A DNA stretch of 64,000 bases from Aquibacillus halophilus (GTDB lineage: Bacteria; Bacillota; Bacilli; Bacillales; Amphibacillaceae). Location: NCBI RefSeq assembly GCF_009649745.1, contig NZ_WJNG01000015.1, positions 124,001 to 188,000 of the forward strand, given 5' to 3'. Below, piece by piece: positions 44,938 to 54,685 of the stretch. The position numbers were made by a program, and so were the translations under genes. Numbering within the stretch: position 1 is the stretch's first letter; each line of letters opens with the position of its first letter. A model generated the notes under the pieces. It searched no databases. It was not told the DNA's origin and saw only the letters and a list, made by a program, of their open reading frames with translations.

Positions 44938-46320
44938 TTATTTTTTGTTGAATTTCGTAGCCCTCTCCATCATGTTTAAAGCAGCCACATGAGCTTGAGT
45001 AGCGATACTTTCCTCATTAACATTCACTAAGCGACCATCCTCCACAACTACCTTACCCCCAACAATTGTCATATCTACTCGGGGTGTGCCCGTGAGGATG
45101 GGAAGTGATGAATCATCAAATAATGCCCCTGCAAATTCCAGACGATTTGTATCGATCATAAACATATCTGCCGCTTTACCTACTTCAAGGGAGCCAATTG
45201 CATCTTCCCAACCCAAAACCTTCGCAGATCCGTTTGTTGCTATATTCAGACAATCCTCAGCACTTAAGGCTTTTGTTCCGTGTTGGTGATTATGCAATAG
45301 ATTCATTACTTTTAATTCAAGCAACATGTTTGATGCATCATTAGAAGCAGATCCATCCACACCTAAACCTACATTAACCCCCGCTTTTATCATCTTCATA
45401 ATTTGCATAGTCCCTGATCCCATTTTCATGTTGCTACTCGGACAGTGGGCTACACCACAGCCACACGAGCCCATTTTAATAATTTCATTTTCGTTGAACC
45501 ATATCCCATGTGCATACCAGACATCATCACCGATCCACCCCGTTTTTTCCATCAATTCAAGTGGACGCATGCCTAGTTTTTCTCGACAAAAGTCATCTTC
45601 ATCTTTTGTTTCAGCTAAATGCGTGTGCATTCGAACACCATAACTTCTCGCTAAGTTGGCTGATTCTCTCAACAAATCTTGACTTACCGAAAACGGTGAA
45701 CAAGGAGCAACCCCTACACGTAACATCGAGAATTTATCACGGTCATGATAAGTTTCAATCACCCGCATGGTATCACGGAGAATAACCTCTTCCTTCTGAA
45801 CCACTTGATCAGGTGGTAATCCCCCTTGCGAACGCCCAAGACTCATTGAACCCCTCGTCGGAAAAAAGCGTACCCCCAACTCTCTTGCGGCAAATATCTC
45901 TTGATCAATTAACTCTCCACTTATCCCGTCCGGAAACACGTAAAAATGGTCCGCCACTGTTGTACAGCCGCTTTTAAGCAATTCTCCTAAACCAACCATT
46001 GCACTTAAATAGATATCTTTCGGACGAATATGGCGCCATATATCATACAGTGTTAACAACCAATCAAACAACTCCACATTTTGCGCCTGCGGTATGTTTC
46101 TTGTGAACGTTTGATATAAATGATGATGAGTATTAATTAAGCCTGGATATACAATTTTTCCTGTTGCATCAATTACTTTATCTGCATCTTGATAAGGGAT
46201 ACTCGTCCCAATAGCTTTAATTTCTTGCCCTTCAATATAAATACTCCCACCAGGGTATTTATTGCGTTCGCCGTCCATCGTAATAATATTTCTAGCATTT
46301 TTTATTAACAGTGTTTTCAT
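44938..46320 (-). CDS. Amidohydrolase, probably 8-oxoguanine deaminase
   Basis: 460 residues from the ATG at 46320; a GTG four codons earlier is possible. ATZ/TRZ-type deaminase: metal ligands NTHHHLYQTF near residue 62, HTHLAETKDEDDF near 230, a central His in WYAHGIWF, and GVDGSASNDASNM near 324. The TTVADHFYVFP segment resembles 8-oxoguanine deaminases more than typical guanine deaminases. That reaction gives urate directly, which uricase in this window could use. Guanine or another aminopurine/triazine substrate cannot be excluded. Confidence 0.8.
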   Translation of the reverse strand: MKTLLIKNARNIITMDGERNKYPGGSIYIEGQEIKAIGTSIPYQDADKVIDATGKIVYPGLINTHHHLYQTFTRNIPQAQNVELFDWLLTLYDIWRHIRPKDIYLSAMVGLGELLKSGCTTVADHFYVFPDGISGELIDQEIFAARELGVRFFPTRGSMSLGRSQGGLPPDQVVQKEEVILRDTMRVIETYHDRDKFSMLRVGVAPCSPFSVSQDLLRESANLARSYGVRMHTHLAETKDEDDFCREKLGMRPLELMEKTGWIGDDVWYAHGIWFNENEIIKMGSCGCGVAHCPSSNMKMGSGTMQIMKMIKAGVNVGLGVDGSASNDASNMLLELKVMNLLHNHQHGTKALSAEDCLNIATNGSAKVLGWEDAIGSLEVGKAADMFMIDTNRLEFAGALFDDSSLPILTGTPRVDMTIVGGKVVVEDGRLVNVNEESIATQAHVAALNMMERATKFNKK

Positions 46321-46510
46321 TAGGGCACCCACTTCGTTTATTGTTATGTTAAGTTTTGTAACGCGTTATGTTATATTTAACTATATTAGTGATATGAAAT
46401 ATATTTGTCATTGATATAACGTACAAATTATCATCACTATTTTAGTGATTTTGACTTAATTTAAGACTTTTTTGCCTGGTAGCTCGAAGTGACAAACCTA
46501 ATTAAATCCA

Positions 46511-46553
46511 TAGAAAAAGGATGTTACTGACAACCTTAGTCAGAACATCCTTT
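46511..46553 (-). terminator. Intrinsic terminator of the DUF1836 gene
   Basis: AAAGGATGTT..CTGAC and GTCAG-AACATCCTTT form a stem on the minus strand followed by TTCTA, 19 bases after the stop. Confidence 0.75.
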
Positions 46554-46571
46554 ACTATCTTTAGATCAGAT

Positions 46572-47156
46572 TTATTTTTCAACTTTTTCCTTAGGTTTCA
46601 TTTCATCTACAAGCTTCTCCGACAACCGTCTATACATATTGCTTGTATTGACAAGTGATGAAATAAATAATATTTTCTCCAGATAGCCAGATTCTGTATC
46701 ATCTAATTTATCCATTTCTGTTTCAATATCAGCAGATATGGACTCCATGTTTTCTTCAAAAGTACTTACGCTTTTGTCATGTAGGCTTAAAAGGCTTGTA
46801 TATAACGTTTCTAGATCAACTTCTTCTTTTTCTACTTTACTATTTAGTGGCTCAAGTACCATTTTGGTGTCGTTAATCGACAGAGCACCTTTTAATTGGT
46901 AAATTAAGCTAATAAGAATTATATGTTCCTTTGAATACTTTTTGTTTTTAATTGGAAACAAAAGTTTTCCTTTTGCATAATTGTTTATCATCGTTTTAGT
47001 TAATACTTTATCTTCTTCATGTCTTTTACTAGTATTGTATTTTTTTTCAAAAAGCTGTGTCACTTGATCCATGTATAAATCAATATCCGGGATTTCACTT
47101 AAAGTGATTTTATTTTGTAGACCTAACTCAGTAATTAACTGCTCTAAATTCTCCAT
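46572..47156 (-). CDS. DUF1836 domain-containing protein
   Basis: 194 residues from the ATG at 47156, preceded by AAGGGGAAGTTT; a start ten codons upstream has no site. The sequence pattern (LSEIPDIDLYMDQVTQLFE, then LTKTMINNYAKGKLLFPIKN, then EHIILISLIYQLKG) is that of DUF1836, predicted to contain a MerR-like helix-turn-helix. It is probably a cytoplasmic regulator of unknown target. The C-terminal third is acidic and helical. A strong terminator follows and no operon partner is evident. Confidence 0.82.
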   Translation of the reverse strand: MENLEQLITELGLQNKITLSEIPDIDLYMDQVTQLFEKKYNTSKRHEEDKVLTKTMINNYAKGKLLFPIKNKKYSKEHIILISLIYQLKGALSINDTKMVLEPLNSKVEKEEVDLETLYTSLLSLHDKSVSTFEENMESISADIETEMDKLDDTESGYLEKILFISSLVNTSNMYRRLSEKLVDEMKPKEKVEK

Positions 47157-47285
47157 AAACTTCCCCTTGGTTTTATTTACTTGCAACTATTATATCACAA
47201 TTAAAATATGATTGACTACAACTTGATATAGGTGTATTGTTTTATGTAGTTATTAAAACTACTTATTGTTATTGGGGTGTTAATT

Positions 47286-47930
47286 ATGAACACATATATA
47301 CGAGAACCAATTAATGGTCTCACGCATTTAGCTGGTGCAGTTCTTTCTTTTGTTGCATTATTAGCGATGGTAATTAAAGCTTCAGCCACTGGGTCACCAC
47401 TTGCCATTAGTGCCGTTATCATTTTTGGAATTAGCATGATATTACTCTATGCAGCATCTGCGACTTATCACATGGTAATCGCCAATGATAAAGTGATAGC
47501 TAGTTTAAGGAAAATTGATCATTCAATGATTTTTATCCTAATCGCAGGAACTTACACGCCGTTTTGTTTAATTACCCTGAACGGAACCCTAGGCTGGATA
47601 TTGTTTGCTATCATTACTGGAATCGCAACCTGTGGTGTCTTGTTTAAACTAATTTGGTTTGAGTGCCCAAGATGGTTGTCAACATCAATGTATATTGGTA
47701 TGGGGTGGATGATTATCTTTGTTTCTGCACCCCTCGCCTCTTCAATAAATAGTAATGGGTTATTTCTATTAATACTTGGTGGGGTTATTTATACTATCGG
47801 AGGGATAATCTACGCTGTAAAACCAAAGTTTATTGAATCAAAATATCTTGGCTTTCATGAAATTTTTCACATATTTATTTTGCTTGGTAGCTTGGCCCAT
47901 TTTTTAAGTGTCTATCTATACGTGCTTTAG
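47286..47930 (+). CDS. Hemolysin III / PAQR-family membrane protein
   Basis: 214 residues from the ATG at 47286, six bases after TGGGGTG; a GTG three codons upstream is the alternative. Seven hydrophobic segments; family motifs REPINGLTHLAGA at the N-terminus, ATYHM near residue 60, DHSMIFILIAGTYTPF near 80-95, and HEIFHIFILLGSLAH near the C-terminus with the metal-binding His set. Members (YqfA/TrhA) influence membrane fluidity; hemolytic activity is not implied. Confidence 0.9.
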   Translation: MNTYIREPINGLTHLAGAVLSFVALLAMVIKASATGSPLAISAVIIFGISMILLYAASATYHMVIANDKVIASLRKIDHSMIFILIAGTYTPFCLITLNGTLGWILFAIITGIATCGVLFKLIWFECPRWLSTSMYIGMGWMIIFVSAPLASSINSNGLFLLILGGVIYTIGGIIYAVKPKFIESKYLGFHEIFHIFILLGSLAHFLSVYLYVL

Positions 47931-48050
47931 AAGGTGAATTTTATAAGTAGTTATTTGCTACTTATACCCGAAGAGTGCGATACTAATTATATTATTATAG
48001 ACTTCTTACAAACTTGTAAAAATAACTTTAAATAGGTGATTTTATTGTTA

Positions 48051-49157
48051 ATGGATGTAGTTATAATTGATTTCATGGATTATTTCTCCTACCAATGGGT
48101 AGAAGATCTTCTTATCATTATAGGGATAGTTGTAGCAATTTTATTTATACGCTGGCTTATCTTGTTCTTTTCAAAAAAAATAAATAGTGATAGTCGAGAT
48201 GGAATTAAGCAGCACAATACAGCTGTAAGATATGTGCTAAATTGGCTATCCCTCTATAGTATATTACTTTTCATACTATTTTATTTTTTCGATTCTGGCT
48301 GGTTTGTTGGTGAAATAATCTCAGTAGGAAGTGTAGAAATTACTGCATCTTTAATAATCATCGCTGTTCTGATTATTACGTTAGCCAATAGAGCTTCTAA
48401 GATTGTAACCAAGTATTTTTTACCGAGAGTATTTGACCGTTATCAACTAGATCGGGGGGTTCAATTTACATTTAGTCGAATCTTTCATTACTCAGTAATG
48501 ATTATTGCAATTATTATTAGTTTATCTACGGTTGGAATTGATTTAAGTGCACTAACCGTTTTTGCAGGTGTAGTCGGAGTAGGTATCGGGTTCGGACTTC
48601 AAAATATAGCCTCTAACTTTATTTCTGGTATCATTTTATTATTTGAAAGGCCCATTAAAGTGGGGGATCGAGTTATTGTTGATGACATTCTGGGTGATGT
48701 AGAGAAAATAAATATGCGTGCAACAGTAATTAAAACAATTGATAATGAACACATCATTGTTCCAAATTCATATTTCTTAGAAGAGCATGTAGTAAACCGT
48801 TCCTATAGTGACCCCACTCTTCGTTTAACCATACCTATTGGAGTAGCTTATGGAAGCGATGTAGAAAAAGTCAGAGACTTACTATTACAGGTTGCTAATG
48901 ATGAATATGAAGATTCTAAGGTAATGATATTGGATCCTAAGCCATTCGTTAACTTTGTCGGTTTTGGTGACTCTTCCTTAGATTTTGAATTGTTTGTTTG
49001 GATTTTGAATCCAAATCATGTGATAGTGACAAAAAGTAATATTAACTTTCGAATAAATAGAATTCTTGCCGATAACAATATAGAAATTCCATTCCCACAG
49101 AGAGACTTGCACGTTAAAAGTTTAAATGGAAAGATAATGGACGATATTAAAAATTAA
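48051..49157 (+). CDS. Small-conductance mechanosensitive channel (MscS family)
   Basis: About 368 residues; the ATG at 48051 is used, but TTG at 48045 is closer to AGGTGA and equally possible. Four hydrophobic segments lead into the pore helix and beta domain: GVVGVGIGFGLQNIASNFIS near residues 176-195, then LLFERPIKVGDRVIV near 199, and the C-terminal alpha/beta cage. It opens under membrane tension to release solutes on osmotic downshift. Monocistronic, with a terminator directly after. Confidence 0.92.
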   Translation: MDVVIIDFMDYFSYQWVEDLLIIIGIVVAILFIRWLILFFSKKINSDSRDGIKQHNTAVRYVLNWLSLYSILLFILFYFFDSGWFVGEIISVGSVEITASLIIIAVLIITLANRASKIVTKYFLPRVFDRYQLDRGVQFTFSRIFHYSVMIIAIIISLSTVGIDLSALTVFAGVVGVGIGFGLQNIASNFISGIILLFERPIKVGDRVIVDDILGDVEKINMRATVIKTIDNEHIIVPNSYFLEEHVVNRSYSDPTLRLTIPIGVAYGSDVEKVRDLLLQVANDEYEDSKVMILDPKPFVNFVGFGDSSLDFELFVWILNPNHVIVTKSNINFRINRILADNNIEIPFPQRDLHVKSLNGKIMDDIKN

Positions 49158-49172
49158 TTTTTGGCTAACAGA

Positions 49173-49206
49173 ACACAACTACTGGGTAGTTGTGTTTTTA
49201 TTTTTG
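49173..49206 (+). terminator. Intrinsic terminator of the MscS gene
   Basis: ACACAACTAC and GTAGTTGTGT pair around TGG and are followed by TTTTATTTTT. Confidence 0.85.
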
Positions 49207-49320
49207 ACTCATTTCGTAAGTTTTGTTGTTCTTTATTCGCAGTTGATGTAAATTGCGTCGTAACTTCTGCATTGATTTGCTCTCTTTCACTCTAGTTAAA
49301 TCGCGCTATACTAGCGTTTC

Positions 49321-49432
49321 GGCAGAATACTTCGCTTTCCATGGGCACGACCTCAGCCTCCTCAGAATCAAAGAACGATTCTTCCGGGGTCTTCGGAACG
49401 CGCTGTTCCCATAGGAGTCTACGTATTCTGCC
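49321..49432 (-). repeat. Hairpin unit, B subtype with variant stem (copy 4, left)
   Basis: Outer stem GGCAGAATAC/GTATTCTGCC (ten perfect pairs) replaces the GAAAAA-type stem of the other B units, while the core CTTTCCATGGGC, GGGGTCTTCGG and CCCATAGGAGTCTAC is retained. Confidence 0.78.
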
Positions 49433-49685
49433 TTCACTAGTAATAGTGTTCTGGATTATTGAAGAATAAAACCCATAGTGTCTAAGTTTCATGAGCATTT
49501 TTCCAATTAAAAAGGAGTGTTTATCCGCACCTTAGAATAGCTTTCTGTTCAAGAGTGAAATAAACCCCAAGAAACGTTTATTTCATGAAATATACTACTC
49601 ATTAATTTGAAAATTTTATTGCGTGTCGTGTATTTCCAAGGCTAGTATAGTGTTGTAAATTGATAACTATACTTATAGGATGGTT

Positions 49686-49809
49686 GATTGGAGCGGAGGG
49701 CAGTCGACTCCAGCGGGAAAAGCGACGGCTGAAAATCCCGCAGGAAGCGGTTTTCTTCCGAGGAAGTTGAAGCGTTGCCCGCGGAAAGCGACTGCCCGGA
49801 GCGCAAATC
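49686..49809 (+). repeat. Hairpin unit, A subtype (copy 4, right)
   Basis: Nearly identical to 12925-13048; outer stem GGGCAGTCG/CGACTGCCC, inner arms CAGCGGGA/TCCCGC. Confidence 0.85.
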
Positions 49810-50035
49810 TACATAGCAGCCGATTAAGGAAAAGTGAAAAAATTATCAAAAGTTACGCCGCATTCTATAGATACTCTGTCAAAACAGCAATCTTTTAGAA
49901 AACGGCCTTATTTTAAAACATTCGATGTTTTATCAGATAATCCAAAAATGTATATCTAGTTATCATTGATTTTTGCTATTATTAAAGTACGGAGTTTTAA
50001 CGTAAACTACTGTTATTAAAAAGGAGCACATCAAT

Positions 50036-51727
50036 ATGGAACCTCTTCAAAGGAATAAGGGGTTAAACTATAATACCCCCACTTCACAGCGTCGAACTTT
50101 TAGTAAATCATATCAGTTAACGATGTTAATGGCTAATAGCATTTCTCTTGTTTGGTGTGTAACCTATTTATCTACAGACATGTCCCCTCAATCTGGTAAT
50201 CTACTAGGAATTTTATTAATCCTTACTTTAGTTGGAAACCACACTCTAACCCTAATGACCGGAAACAGTCATTTTCTTGATTATGCCTATCTAGTTTTAA
50301 GCATGCTAACAATGATTATTGTGCCTATTTTAAACACATATGCTTCCTTGGACGTAAACAATTTAACCTCTCAAAGTATTGTTTCTATTTCACTGATTCC
50401 CTTGCTTTTATTTTTAGGTATGATTATTTCTTTGACAAAAATTAATTACCAGCGTAGACACAGTGATCATATGGTTACTCTCTTTAATACAAAGCAGCCA
50501 AACCACATCAAATATATTTTGAAACGATCACTTCTGTTTTTGTTAGGGTTGAATCTTGTAATTGGCGTTTATCTATCATACAGTTTATTAGATAAAAATG
50601 TTTCAGCTGGCATCTTTAGCATATTCATTCCACAGTATTCGTTTTTTATTGGCATGTATTTTCTAGGCTTAGTGGTGTTAATTTTAAATCTACGTAACCA
50701 GAAACCACTATCTAACTTTTTTATTGGTTTCGTCGGGTTCTCTGTCTTTTTAATTTTTAATTTACCAATGCTTATTGTTCCTTTTCATTTACAAAATGCC
50801 GAAGAGGATTACACGGCAGTATTTGGTCCTACTAATGATTCTATTCCAAATCAGTTCATGGATGTTCCCTTTTCGATACCTGAATATATTTTTGGTACTC
50901 CTTCTGACAATTTCATTCTAAATGAAAACATTACATTCTATCGAGGCACTGAAGGAGTTGATTTAGGACTACAATTAGCTTTTGACGCTTATCTCCCCCC
51001 TACTAACCAACAGAATCTACCTGGGAATAATTCAGTGCTAATTAGAATTCATGGGGGTGGCTGGACAGTTGGGGACAAAGGGGCTGCTAACTTTTCACAA
51101 GTAAACAAGTATTTTGCCAGTCAGGGGTATGTTGTCTTTGACGTTCAATATGGTTTGGCAAATAAAGAGAAGTTTATAGAATCTGCCCCTGTACCAGCAA
51201 GCAGAATTGGAGAGTTTTCTATTGATGATATGGTACGTCATATCGGGATTTTCACCAATTATTTAGTCGAGAATAATGATGAATATAATGCTAACCTAGA
51301 TTCAGTTTTTATATCTGGAGGATCTGCCGGTGGTCAGTTAGCTAATTCGGTCGGATTGGCTATAGCAAGTGAAAGGTACACGGAATTATTTCATTCCGCC
51401 CTAACTGTAAGGGGACTTATCCCCCTTTATCCCGCCAATGGCTTAGCTACCAATATTGGTATTAATGGATCGAAGGAACTTGTCAATCCTATTCTACTAG
51501 TTAATGAAAATAGTCCACCTGCTCTAGTTTATCAGGGGACACATGATAAAATTGTTGATCCTATTGTTGCATCTACATTTAAAACCACTTATCGTAAAGA
51601 GAGTAACAACCAAGCCGCTTTAATTATGATGCCTTTTGGCACCCATGCAAGTGACATCTATTTCCCAAGCTATTACAATCGGGTTTTTATCTACTATATG
51701 GAGAGATTTATGTATCAGTTTAAATGA
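50036..51727 (+). CDS. Membrane-anchored alpha/beta hydrolase (HSL/esterase type)
   Basis: A 563-residue protein in two halves. Residues 1-250 hold about seven hydrophobic segments without a recognised domain. Residues 290-560 are an alpha/beta hydrolase with oxyanion motif HGGGW (339-343), nucleophile in SGGSAGG (Ser430), and probable acid and His in GTHDKIVD (Asp504) and FGTHASD (His537). The hydrolase half probably faces outside if the segment count is odd. AAAGGAGCACATCAAT precedes the ATG. A carboxylesterase acting on membrane or external esters is likely; the substrate is unknown. Copy 4 of the composite repeat lies just upstream. Confidence 0.82.
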   Translation: MEPLQRNKGLNYNTPTSQRRTFSKSYQLTMLMANSISLVWCVTYLSTDMSPQSGNLLGILLILTLVGNHTLTLMTGNSHFLDYAYLVLSMLTMIIVPILNTYASLDVNNLTSQSIVSISLIPLLLFLGMIISLTKINYQRRHSDHMVTLFNTKQPNHIKYILKRSLLFLLGLNLVIGVYLSYSLLDKNVSAGIFSIFIPQYSFFIGMYFLGLVVLILNLRNQKPLSNFFIGFVGFSVFLIFNLPMLIVPFHLQNAEEDYTAVFGPTNDSIPNQFMDVPFSIPEYIFGTPSDNFILNENITFYRGTEGVDLGLQLAFDAYLPPTNQQNLPGNNSVLIRIHGGGWTVGDKGAANFSQVNKYFASQGYVVFDVQYGLANKEKFIESAPVPASRIGEFSIDDMVRHIGIFTNYLVENNDEYNANLDSVFISGGSAGGQLANSVGLAIASERYTELFHSALTVRGLIPLYPANGLATNIGINGSKELVNPILLVNENSPPALVYQGTHDKIVDPIVASTFKTTYRKESNNQAALIMMPFGTHASDIYFPSYYNRVFIYYMERFMYQFK

Positions 51728-51992
51728 ACTAATAAACCATTATTAAGCTTGGACTTCTACTCAATCCTATAACCGGAATGATAGCGCATTACTACTATAG
51801 TAAGTTGAGTTTTCTAAAGAACAATTTAATTAAGCTTGCTATTCATTTTTAGAATGGTTACATGGTATTATTAACTGTATAAATTTATTCTTGTTCAGTC
51901 TTCTCTTCTATAACGTACAGGAAAAGTGAATAATACAATATTTAACCACATTATTTTATCAAGAATTGCACAAAACTGGAGTGAAATTATTT

Positions 51993-53168
51993 TTGGATAC
52001 AAAAAAAGCATTACCCATATTATTTGCTGTCATGTTTCTCGTCATGGTGGGGTTTGGAATCATTATTCCTGTTCTGCCATTTTACGCTGAGGAAATGGGA
52101 GCATCCCCAACACAATTAGGATTACTAATGGCAGTTTACTCTTTAATGCAGCTCCTTTTCGCTCCAATCTGGGGTCGAATATCTGATCGAATTGGGCGTA
52201 AACCTGTTATAATGATTGGTATTTTTGGACTAGCTCTGTCTTTTTTCTTAATGGCAATATCATCAACACTTTGGATGCTGTTTGCTGCAAGGATTATTGG
52301 AGGATTACTATCATCAGCTAACATGCCAACTGTTATGGCATATGTGGCAGACATAACTTCGGATGAAGACCGTGGAAAAGGCATGGGAATCATTGGGGCG
52401 TCAATTGGTCTTGGATTTATTTTCGGTCCAGCAATTGGCGGTGTTTTTTCGGAGATAAGCTTAAGCTTACCTTTTTATATTGCCGGAGCATCATCTTTAC
52501 TTACCTTTCTTCTAGTTACGTTGCTTTTAAAGGAATCGTTAAGTATAGAAAATAGAAATAGCTATTCTAAGGGGAAAAACTCCATACGTAATACAGTGAG
52601 TGGACCAACATCAATCTTATTTTTTCTGCAATTATTTGTTTCTCTATCGCTATCAGGCTTAGAAGCTACCTTTGCATATTTTGCTGCTGATAAAGCGGGT
52701 TTAGGGGCAGTAGAGCTAGGATATATTTTTATGATTATGGGGTTGGCTGGAGCAATTGTCCAAGGCGGACTAGTTGGTAAGATGACGAAGAGGTTTGGTG
52801 AGGGTTTTGTTATTCAAATTGGAATTGTAACTTCTGCTATAGGATTCCTTCTCATTTTACTCGTTGAAAACTTCACTACTGCAGCTATCTACTTAACTGT
52901 TTTTGGAATTGGTAATGGACTTATTCGCCCTAGTGTTTCATCACTATTAACCAAGACATCGAAAACAGGACATGGTAGTACGACTGGTGTATTATCTTCC
53001 TTTGATTCACTTGGAAGAATAATCGGTCCTCCATTAGGGGGTTGGCTCTTCACAATCTCTATTGGCTTACCATACATTTCAGGAATAATTTTATCAGTAG
53101 CTGCATTTATCTTATATCGACTATATATCGCCGCGAATTCAAAAAAACTCCAGTCAGGTACTTCATAA
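51993..53168 (+). CDS. MFS multidrug-type efflux transporter
   Basis: 391 residues from TTG at 51993, nine bases after GGAGTG; an upstream in-frame TTG would include that site in the coding region. Twelve hydrophobic segments; the motif between helices 2 and 3 reads GRISDRIGRKPVI near residue 63-75, and helix 5 has GASIGLGFIFGPAIGG (motif C, typical of drug:H+ antiporters). Resembles TetA/Bmr-like exporters. Substrate not predictable. A strong terminator follows. Confidence 0.88.
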   Translation: MDTKKALPILFAVMFLVMVGFGIIIPVLPFYAEEMGASPTQLGLLMAVYSLMQLLFAPIWGRISDRIGRKPVIMIGIFGLALSFFLMAISSTLWMLFAARIIGGLLSSANMPTVMAYVADITSDEDRGKGMGIIGASIGLGFIFGPAIGGVFSEISLSLPFYIAGASSLLTFLLVTLLLKESLSIENRNSYSKGKNSIRNTVSGPTSILFFLQLFVSLSLSGLEATFAYFAADKAGLGAVELGYIFMIMGLAGAIVQGGLVGKMTKRFGEGFVIQIGIVTSAIGFLLILLVENFTTAAIYLTVFGIGNGLIRPSVSSLLTKTSKTGHGSTTGVLSSFDSLGRIIGPPLGGWLFTISIGLPYISGIILSVAAFILYRLYIAANSKKLQSGTS

Positions 53169-53185
53169 ATAGAAGGTTATCATTT

Positions 53186-53218
53186 AAGGGCTAGCCAACA
53201 AGGCTAGCCCTTTTTTTT
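53186..53218 (+). terminator. Intrinsic terminator of the MFS gene
   Basis: AAGGGCTAGCC and GGCTAGCCCTT around AACAA, followed by a run of eight T. Confidence 0.92.
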
Positions 53219-53237
53219 ATGAATAAATAAGCTTTTA

Positions 53238-54527
53238 TTAAAATTCCTCAGCTGCAATATTTAAGGTCTCTGCTGATTCCGCTACTCGCTGGCTCGCTAT
53301 TCCAATCTCATTTGATACATTAACAAATTCCTCGATATCGTTAACCATTTTTTGAGCTTGTTGTGAATTTCCATTCATCGATACTAAAATATTGTCAAAG
53401 ACTACATCAGTATCCCTCATAGACGTATTTCCCATTGAAACAAACTCCACCATTTGCTTATTATTGCTTACAGCTACACTGACTTCTTTTGTAGTTTCCT
53501 TAATTAATTCAGTTACATTTTCCGCGGATTGTTTCGTTTGTTCAGCTAATTTCCGGACTTCATTTGCAACAACTGCAAATCCTTTACCATGTTCTCCTGC
53601 TCGTGCAGATTCAATCGAAGCGTTTAAAGCAAGGAGGTTTGTTTGTTCTGCAATGCTCGCAATAACATCTGAGATTTTTCCGATTTCTTCTGACTTTTCA
53701 GCTAGGCTTTGAACAATGGTGCTGTTATCACTTGCTCCTAATTCAATGTTGTGAATGTTTCTTTTCATTTCATCTAGCTTTTCTTTCCCCTCTATAGCTT
53801 TTTCTTTAGCTTGAATTGATATTTTTACAGAGTTGCGAGTCCCTTCCTGCAGTTTTTCCGCTTGCCCTATCATTTCCTGGACAGATGCGCTTGTTTGTTG
53901 CGAAAGTGAAGCTAGTTCACCTGCAGAAGTACCTATTGTTGCTTTGACCAGGTCCTTTTGCTTTTCAATTTCTTCCTCTCGGATCCTTATATTCCCATTA
54001 TCATATTCTTCTAGTACCAGTTGTTGTTCGATGTTTAAAATCTTCGAAACAGCTTCAATAGCCTGTAAAACATCCCCTTGATATTGTTGTCTAAGTATTT
54101 TCATAAGATTCACTAGCAACGTCTGAAATGCACTCATATAATCCTTTGTAGCTAGGTTGATTTTAACGTGCCGTTTTGCAATTCTAATTCGTGTATGTAC
54201 CCACTCATCATCAATTGTTCCTGAAAACATTTCTTCAATATGCCTACGTAAGGTTTTTTTCAATCTTTCAACGGAGCTATGTCTGTTAATAATATCCATT
54301 AATTCAGGCTTATTATATAGGTTTTTATAGAAATCCGTTACGATAAGATCCATGTTATTCGCAACTATTGGTTGTAGACTTTTTATTAAACCAAGATCTT
54401 CCTCAGTAAGATTAATCATTTCAATTTGCTTAGCTACATTCAAATCACTTACATTAATTTTCCCATATGCAGTTATAATTAAATTATTTTTTGGGGGTTT
54501 TTTTTCATTTCTGAATACACCTAACAT
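53238..54527 (-). CDS. hemAT: HemAT, haem-based aerotaxis transducer
   Basis: 429 residues from the ATG at 54527, ten bases after GAGGAG; a GTG six codons upstream overlaps that site. Globin-coupled sensor: N-terminal globin (about 35-170), with [19 protein letters not shown] near residue 85-103 and the proximal His at about residue 120 ([11 protein letters not shown]), matching His123 of Bacillus HemAT. Then a soluble methyl-accepting signalling coiled coil with tip [20 protein letters not shown]. No membrane helix. It binds O2 and signals to CheA for aerotaxis. Confidence 0.95.
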   Translation of the reverse strand: MLGVFRNEKKPPKNNLIITAYGKINVSDLNVAKQIEMINLTEEDLGLIKSLQPIVANNMDLIVTDFYKNLYNKPELMDIINRHSSVERLKKTLRRHIEEMFSGTIDDEWVHTRIRIAKRHVKINLATKDYMSAFQTLLVNLMKILRQQYQGDVLQAIEAVSKILNIEQQLVLEEYDNGNIRIREEEIEKQKDLVKATIGTSAGELASLSQQTSASVQEMIGQAEKLQEGTRNSVKISIQAKEKAIEGKEKLDEMKRNIHNIELGASDNSTIVQSLAEKSEEIGKISDVIASIAEQTNLLALNASIESARAGEHGKGFAVVANEVRKLAEQTKQSAENVTELIKETTKEVSVAVSNNKQMVEFVSMGNTSMRDTDVVFDNILVSMNGNSQQAQKMVNDIEEFVNVSNEIGIASQRVAESAETLNIAAEEF

Positions 54528-54647
54528 GCTTGTTTTTCTCCTCACAAATAGTTTTTTAATATTACATTTTAAAGATTAAACAGAGAGGTCAAGTCCTTAT
54601 TAAAGCAGGAAAAACCGATAGTCAATATAACTTTTTCCTTCAATTTC

Positions 54648-54675
54648 AAAAAGGCACCCACTTGGATGCCTTTTT
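54648..54675 (-). terminator. Intrinsic terminator of the DUF378 gene
   Basis: AAAAAGGC and GCCTTTTT pair around ACCCACTTGGAT, with internal pairs; T run on the minus strand, ten bases after the stop. Confidence 0.8.
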
Positions 54676-54685
54676 GGGAAATCTA

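Larger units (their letters stand above)
49210..49903. repeat. Composite palindromic repeat, copy 4
   Basis: About 694 bases with the same order and orientation as copy 1: left terminal repeat (ATTTCGTAAGTTTTGTTGTT..GCGTCGTAACT), B-type hairpin (minus core) at 49321-49432, spacer containing TAGCTTTCTGTTCAAG and GAAACGTTTATTTCATGAAA, A-type hairpin (plus core) at 49686-49809, and right terminal repeat (AGTTACGCCGCATTCTATAG..AACAGCAATCTT). No supported gene. Its B unit has outer stems unlike those of copies 1 and 3. Confidence 0.75.
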
